NCBI GenBank assembly: GCA_002256595.1
Contig: NOLC01000212.1
Span: 1-8,224 of the forward strand
Reading direction: 5' to 3'
Length of the DNA: 8,224 bases
Source: Methanosaeta sp. NSP1
GTDB lineage: Archaea > Halobacteriota > Methanosarcinia > Methanotrichales > Methanotrichaceae
The translations under genes were made by a program, and so were the position numbers. This document shows, in pieces, positions 6,246-8,224 of this stretch (positions are counted from its first letter, which is position 1; each line of letters starts with the position of its first letter). A model generated the notes under the pieces. It worked only from the letters and a program-made list of their open reading frames with translations. It made no database searches and was not told the DNA's origin.

Positions 6246-6899
6246 GTGTCTCCTACTATCTTCCTGGTCCCATTTCTATTTCTCCTCCTTTTACTCCTGG
6301 TGCCCATCGACATCGAGGGGGGAGTGGTGCTGGGCAAGAGACCATATGTCAGGATTGTTTGGCTGTTTGGCCTGATCCGAAAGGATTTGTTGGATGAGAC
6401 AGGTTCCGCAAAGGAGCCTTTTTCTGAAGAGCATGAGCCGCTCCAGGAAAGAGAAACGCGAGAGCCGCCAGCAGAGGCAACTAAAAAAGAACCAGCAGGC
6501 AATGGTCAGCGCTGGAGCATCAGAGACGTCCTATCCATTATCCGAACCGAGGGCTTGATCGGAAACCTGAAGCGTTTGCTGAAGGGCTTGGTTGGCGCCC
6601 TTCGGGTAAGGCATCTTCGGGCGCGTCTTCGCATGGGATTCGAAGATCCTGCCGATACAGGCCAAGTTGCTGGTTATCTCTGGTCAGCGATCGGCTATCT
6701 CGAATCACTCTACTCCTTCGATGTGAAGATTGAGCCCTCCTTTTGCGAGGAAGCAATGGAGGGGGAGGGCAATGGCGCGCTCAGGATCTGGCCCGCATTG
6801 GTTGTGCTGCCATTGCTTCGGTTCTCTCTCTCCAGGCCAACGCTGCAGGCGACCTGGAAAGCAATAAAAATAACGAGTGGAAAAAAAATAAATGATTAA
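6246..6899 (+). CDS. DUF2953 family membrane-anchored protein
   Basis: This 217-residue protein has one N-terminal membrane helix (about 3-20, PTIFLVPFLFLLLLLLVPID). A strand-rich segment follows (GGVVLGKRPYVRIVWLFGLI), then a charged, probably flexible linker rich in Glu, Arg and Pro (about 50-90), and an amphipathic stretch (95-130). The DUF2953 core is at about 130-185: GFEDPADTGQVAGYLWSAIG, then FDVKIEPSF and ALRIWPALVVLPLLR. The DPADTG motif and the ieP.F segment are what I know of the family. It starts at GTG 6246, 6 bases after the GerW-family stop, with only a weak AAGG before it, so translation may be coupled. The Bacillus equivalent, YtfI, is encoded beside YtfJ. Function is unknown; anchoring or partnering the GerW protein at the membrane is an inference. 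An 8-A run lies near the end of the gene. Confidence 0.85.
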   Translation: MSPTIFLVPFLFLLLLLLVPIDIEGGVVLGKRPYVRIVWLFGLIRKDLLDETGSAKEPFSEEHEPLQERETREPPAEATKKEPAGNGQRWSIRDVLSIIRTEGLIGNLKRLLKGLVGALRVRHLRARLRMGFEDPADTGQVAGYLWSAIGYLESLYSFDVKIEPSFCEEAMEGEGNGALRIWPALVVLPLLRFSLSRPTLQATWKAIKITSGKKIND

Positions 6900-6969
6900 A
6901 GCACGGCTCCTGGCTGTCTTGTGGTGGTAGATCCTGGGGAAGGGAAAATAGCGCCGTAGAAGCTGCTGC

Positions 6970-6991
6970 TAAAAATATATGTTCCGGAACA
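6970..6991 (+). promoter_or_regulatory. TATA box abutting a perfect 12-bp palindrome
   Basis: TAAAAATATAT (6970-6980) is a good archaeal TATA box. It runs directly into TGTTCCGGAACA (6980-6991), a perfect palindrome. A repressor site just downstream of TATA is a common archaeal control layout. In the plus direction no well-supported gene follows: the nearest frame begins at TTG 7054 and soon becomes antisense to the hydrolase. Up to the hydrolase, the gap 6900-7126 holds only this element and the repeats listed next. Confidence 0.35.
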
Positions 6992-7052
6992 GCCTACAGC
7001 TATCTGTCATCTATTTGGTCGACCTTCTGGCTAAACCTATGTCATAAATCTC

Positions 7053-7068
7053 GTTGATCGATATCAAC
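7053..7068. repeat. Short inverted repeat next to the tandem duplication
   Basis: GTTGAT (7053-7058) and ATCAAC (7063-7068) are inverted around CGAT. This gives a 6-bp stem or a two-fold protein site three bases from the 18-bp duplication. Confidence 0.5.
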
Positions 7069-7070
7069 CT

Positions 7071-7106
7071 GCCAGAGTTCAAGCCAGCGCCAGAGTTCAA
7101 GCCAGC
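7071..7106. repeat. 18-bp perfect tandem duplication
   Basis: GCCAGAGTTCAAGCCAGC occurs twice back to back (7071-7088 and 7089-7106) without a mismatch. The unit is six codons long. In the plus strand it reads PEFKPA twice, and in one minus frame GLNSGA, but no supported gene covers it. It lies where the GC-rich hydrolase segment begins. Confidence 0.9.
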
Positions 7107-7122
7107 CAGGCCTCCTGTCGAG

Positions 7123-7174
7123 GCCGTCAAACGGCTGGCCCAGCACCCGGCTCAGCATAGCTGGCCGGGCTGGG
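7123..7174 (-). terminator. Two adjacent GC-rich hairpins at the hydrolase 3' end
   Basis: The first hairpin is GCCGT/ACGGC (7123-7127 with 7131-7135) around the hydrolase stop codon. The second spans 7139-7174: CCCAG/CTGGG, CCCGGC/GCCGGG and CAGC/GCTG are stacked with one two-base and one one-base bulge and an ATA loop, 15 pairs in all. It overlaps the last codons of the hydrolase. No T-run follows, so termination by structure is uncertain; it may only reflect GC-rich sequence. Confidence 0.35.
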
Positions 7175-7940
7175 GTCGATCCCAGGATCTGACTGGAGTG
7201 CGACCTGAGGATCGTCGGCCTGCTCAGGTCCCCACACCTCTTGCCAGAGACCCGAATCGGGCTTCAGGTACAGGTCAAAGAAAGTCACCATCTCGCGGCG
7301 CGTGATCTCCAATTGTTCCGAACGCGGCAGCGAGCCCGAGTCGCAGAATGGGATGTTGCTGTCCAGGAAGCCGCAGTGACATCCTCCCAGTATGAGCAAT
7401 AATTGACGCGGTGGCCGGCCAGCGTTGTACATCGCCAGCGTGTTGTTCTGCCAATTTACAATGCCGTCCTGATCGCCCGTAATCAGCCGCACCGGCGCGC
7501 TGATGTTCGGCATTTGGGCAATGGCCGAGGGAATGGTCTCGGCAGCAGCCAGCGTGATCAGCGCTCTCACTCGCGAGTCGGCAGCCGCAGCCAGGATGCT
7601 CGAGCCGCCGCCCATCGAGTGGCCGGCCATGCCCGAATCCCTGGTGGCTGGGGAACAAGAAGGTCATGTACGACTCGGGAACGACCACCAGATAGCCATG
7701 TGATGCCAGGTGCTCCAATGTGCTGCGGTAGAATTTCGGGGGCACCATGAAGCCGTGGCCGAAGGTGACCGCCGGATAGGGTGCGCCGCTGCCATCGTAC
7801 GGCGTGCCGTTGCCTGCGGTCGTGGCAGGATAGTACAACTGGGATGTGAAGGTCTGGCCATCGGGGCGGGGGATGGTCACAATCTGCCAGCCGGCGCTAA
7901 AGGGACCTGCAAGGCGAGCAAGCAGGTCATAGAAATCCAA
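7127..7940 (-). pseudogene. Alpha/beta hydrolase (dienelactone-hydrolase-like), frameshifted and internally deleted
   Basis: The 5' part is read in one frame from TTG 7940 (MDFYDLLARLAGPFSAGWQI, then VTIPRPDGQTFTSQLYYPAT), with an oxyanion-type FGHGFMVPP and the strand HGYLVVVPESY. At about 7641, after LFPSHQ, homology moves to another frame at 7630: MAGHSMGGGSSI (nucleophile Ser, codon 7616-7618), RLITGDQDGIVN (acid) and LGGCHCGFLD (His, codon 7376-7378), ending at TGA 7127-7129. All catalytic residues survive, but only about ten bases separate LFPSHQ from the nucleophile strand. This fold normally needs some 30-40 residues there, so a non-triplet deletion is likely. It is clearly more GC-rich than its neighbours and resembles cutinase/PET-hydrolase-like proteins I recall from Chloroflexota: probably transferred, then broken. 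A good SD-ATG at 7960 is out of frame with the TTG. Confidence 0.75.
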
Positions 7941-7984
7941 ACCGCGTTGTGCATAGACATGTGTTATCCATCCTCAATTATCAG

Positions 7985-8037
7985 AGTTATAGTTTCCTGC
8001 ACTTTCGTTAGTGAGTCAGTTATAGGCTGTATTTTAA
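7985..8037 (-). promoter_or_regulatory. Candidate promoter region of the hydrolase, with an 8-bp repeat
   Basis: On the minus strand TTAAAATA (8030-8037) and two copies of CTATAACT (8018-8025 and 7985-7992, 33 bases apart) are TATA-like elements. The first would leave a leader of about 48 bases containing TGAGG before ATG 7960. The repeated octamer could be a pair of regulator sites. None is strong enough to choose. Confidence 0.25.
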
Positions 8038-8224
8038 TCTAAGGCATAGTTCAGTTCTAATGAATACAGATTTCTCAAGATGTCCTCGATCTGAGCATGT
8101 TCCATAGATCGCACTTCAGCAAAAGAATTCCAGAAACACCAACCGATCCTAGGATAACGATCCGCCACTGAAACGTCACTCAAATCAGATCCCGGTGATA
8201 TTTTCTCATAGCGAATTTTAGTGT
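8034..8224 (-). CDS. C-terminus of an unidentified protein, running off the window
   Basis: On the minus strand a frame is open from the window edge (first full codon 8222-8220) to TAA at 8034-8036, giving 62 residues. It reads TKIRYEKISPGSDLSDVSVA, then DRYPRIGWCFWNSFAEVRSM and EHAQIEDILRNLYSLELNYA, ending in LD. It has a normal amino-acid mix, an aromatic-rich middle (WCFWNSF), and a helical end, with no membrane segment. I do not recognise a family. It lies upstream of the hydrolase on the same strand, separated by about 75 bases, and its stop overlaps a TATA-like element. It is moderate in G+C, unlike the hydrolase, so the transferred segment probably does not include it. Confidence 0.6.
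   Translation of the reverse strand, partial: TKIRYEKISPGSDLSDVSVADRYPRIGWCFWNSFAEVRSMEHAQIEDILRNLYSLELNYALD

Noticed and set aside
5810..6502. Minus-strand frames at 5810-6073 and 6164-6502
   Set aside because: They are mirror frames of the GerW and DUF2953 genes, whose family motifs on the plus strand are clear. The Pro-rich product is the antisense of the glycine-rich loops.
7054..7305. Plus-strand frame with PEFKPAPEFKPA after the TATA/palindrome element
   Set aside because: It starts at a TTG with no ribosome binding site, and from 7127 onward is antisense to the hydrolase, ending in basic low-complexity sequence. The PEFKPA repeat is just the 18-bp duplication.
1..8224. CRISPR array, tRNA or rRNA gene, insertion sequence, toxin-antitoxin or defence system
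   Set aside because: I saw no regularly spaced repeats, cloverleaf, transposase motifs with terminal repeats, or recognisable defence genes; the only direct repeats noted are the 18-bp pair and the octamer pair near 8000.

Overview
The window looks like a piece of a methanogenic archaeal chromosome of moderate G+C, most like Methanothrix (Methanosaeta) or another member of the Methanosarcinales. This rests on cell-surface proteins of the COG1361 (S-layer-related) type, a GerW-family gene next to a DUF2953 gene, AT-rich TATA-like boxes upstream of several genes, strong GGAG/GAGGTG ribosome binding sites, and a secreted protein with a CC...CxC tail of a style I associate with Methanothrix. The genus is an inference from memory, not a search result.

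Layout. (1) Positions 1-2583, plus strand: the end of one COG1361 surface protein, then two complete paralogues (300-1334 and 1531-2583). Each complete copy has a signal peptide, two Ig-like domains, one C-terminal membrane anchor and a short basic tail. The gap between the two complete copies holds a membrane-protein-like reading frame on the minus strand (1349-1510) that has no normal start codon. (2) Positions 2584-2964: a gap of about 380 bases with three GC-rich hairpins and a possible minus-strand promoter, so either a small RNA or a decayed gene. (3) 2965-4257, minus: a large secreted protein of unknown function with cysteines clustered near its C-terminus. (4) 4423-5630, minus: a YihY/BrkB-family membrane protein followed 20 bases later by a 62-residue two-helix membrane protein, probably one transcript. 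(5) 5847-6899, plus, divergent from the YihY gene: a GerW (YtfJ)-family protein and a DUF2953 membrane-anchored protein. The same two families are neighbours in Bacillus (ytfJ and ytfI), although archaea make no endospores. (6) 6900-8224: an accessory-looking segment. It holds a TATA box abutting a perfect 12-bp palindrome with no clear gene behind it, an 18-bp tandem duplication, and a clearly more GC-rich, bacterial-style alpha/beta hydrolase gene on the minus strand. That hydrolase has a frameshift and appears to lack about 30 residues just before its nucleophile. The segment ends with the C-terminus of an unidentified minus-strand gene running off the edge.

How the genes fit together. Most complete products are exported or membrane-bound (surface-layer-type proteins, the secreted CC...CxC protein, YihY and its small partner, DUF2953), so the window is mainly a cell-envelope neighbourhood. 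The hydrolase is the clearest candidate for recent transfer followed by decay. I saw no CRISPR array, tRNA, rRNA, intact insertion sequence, integrase or defence cassette.
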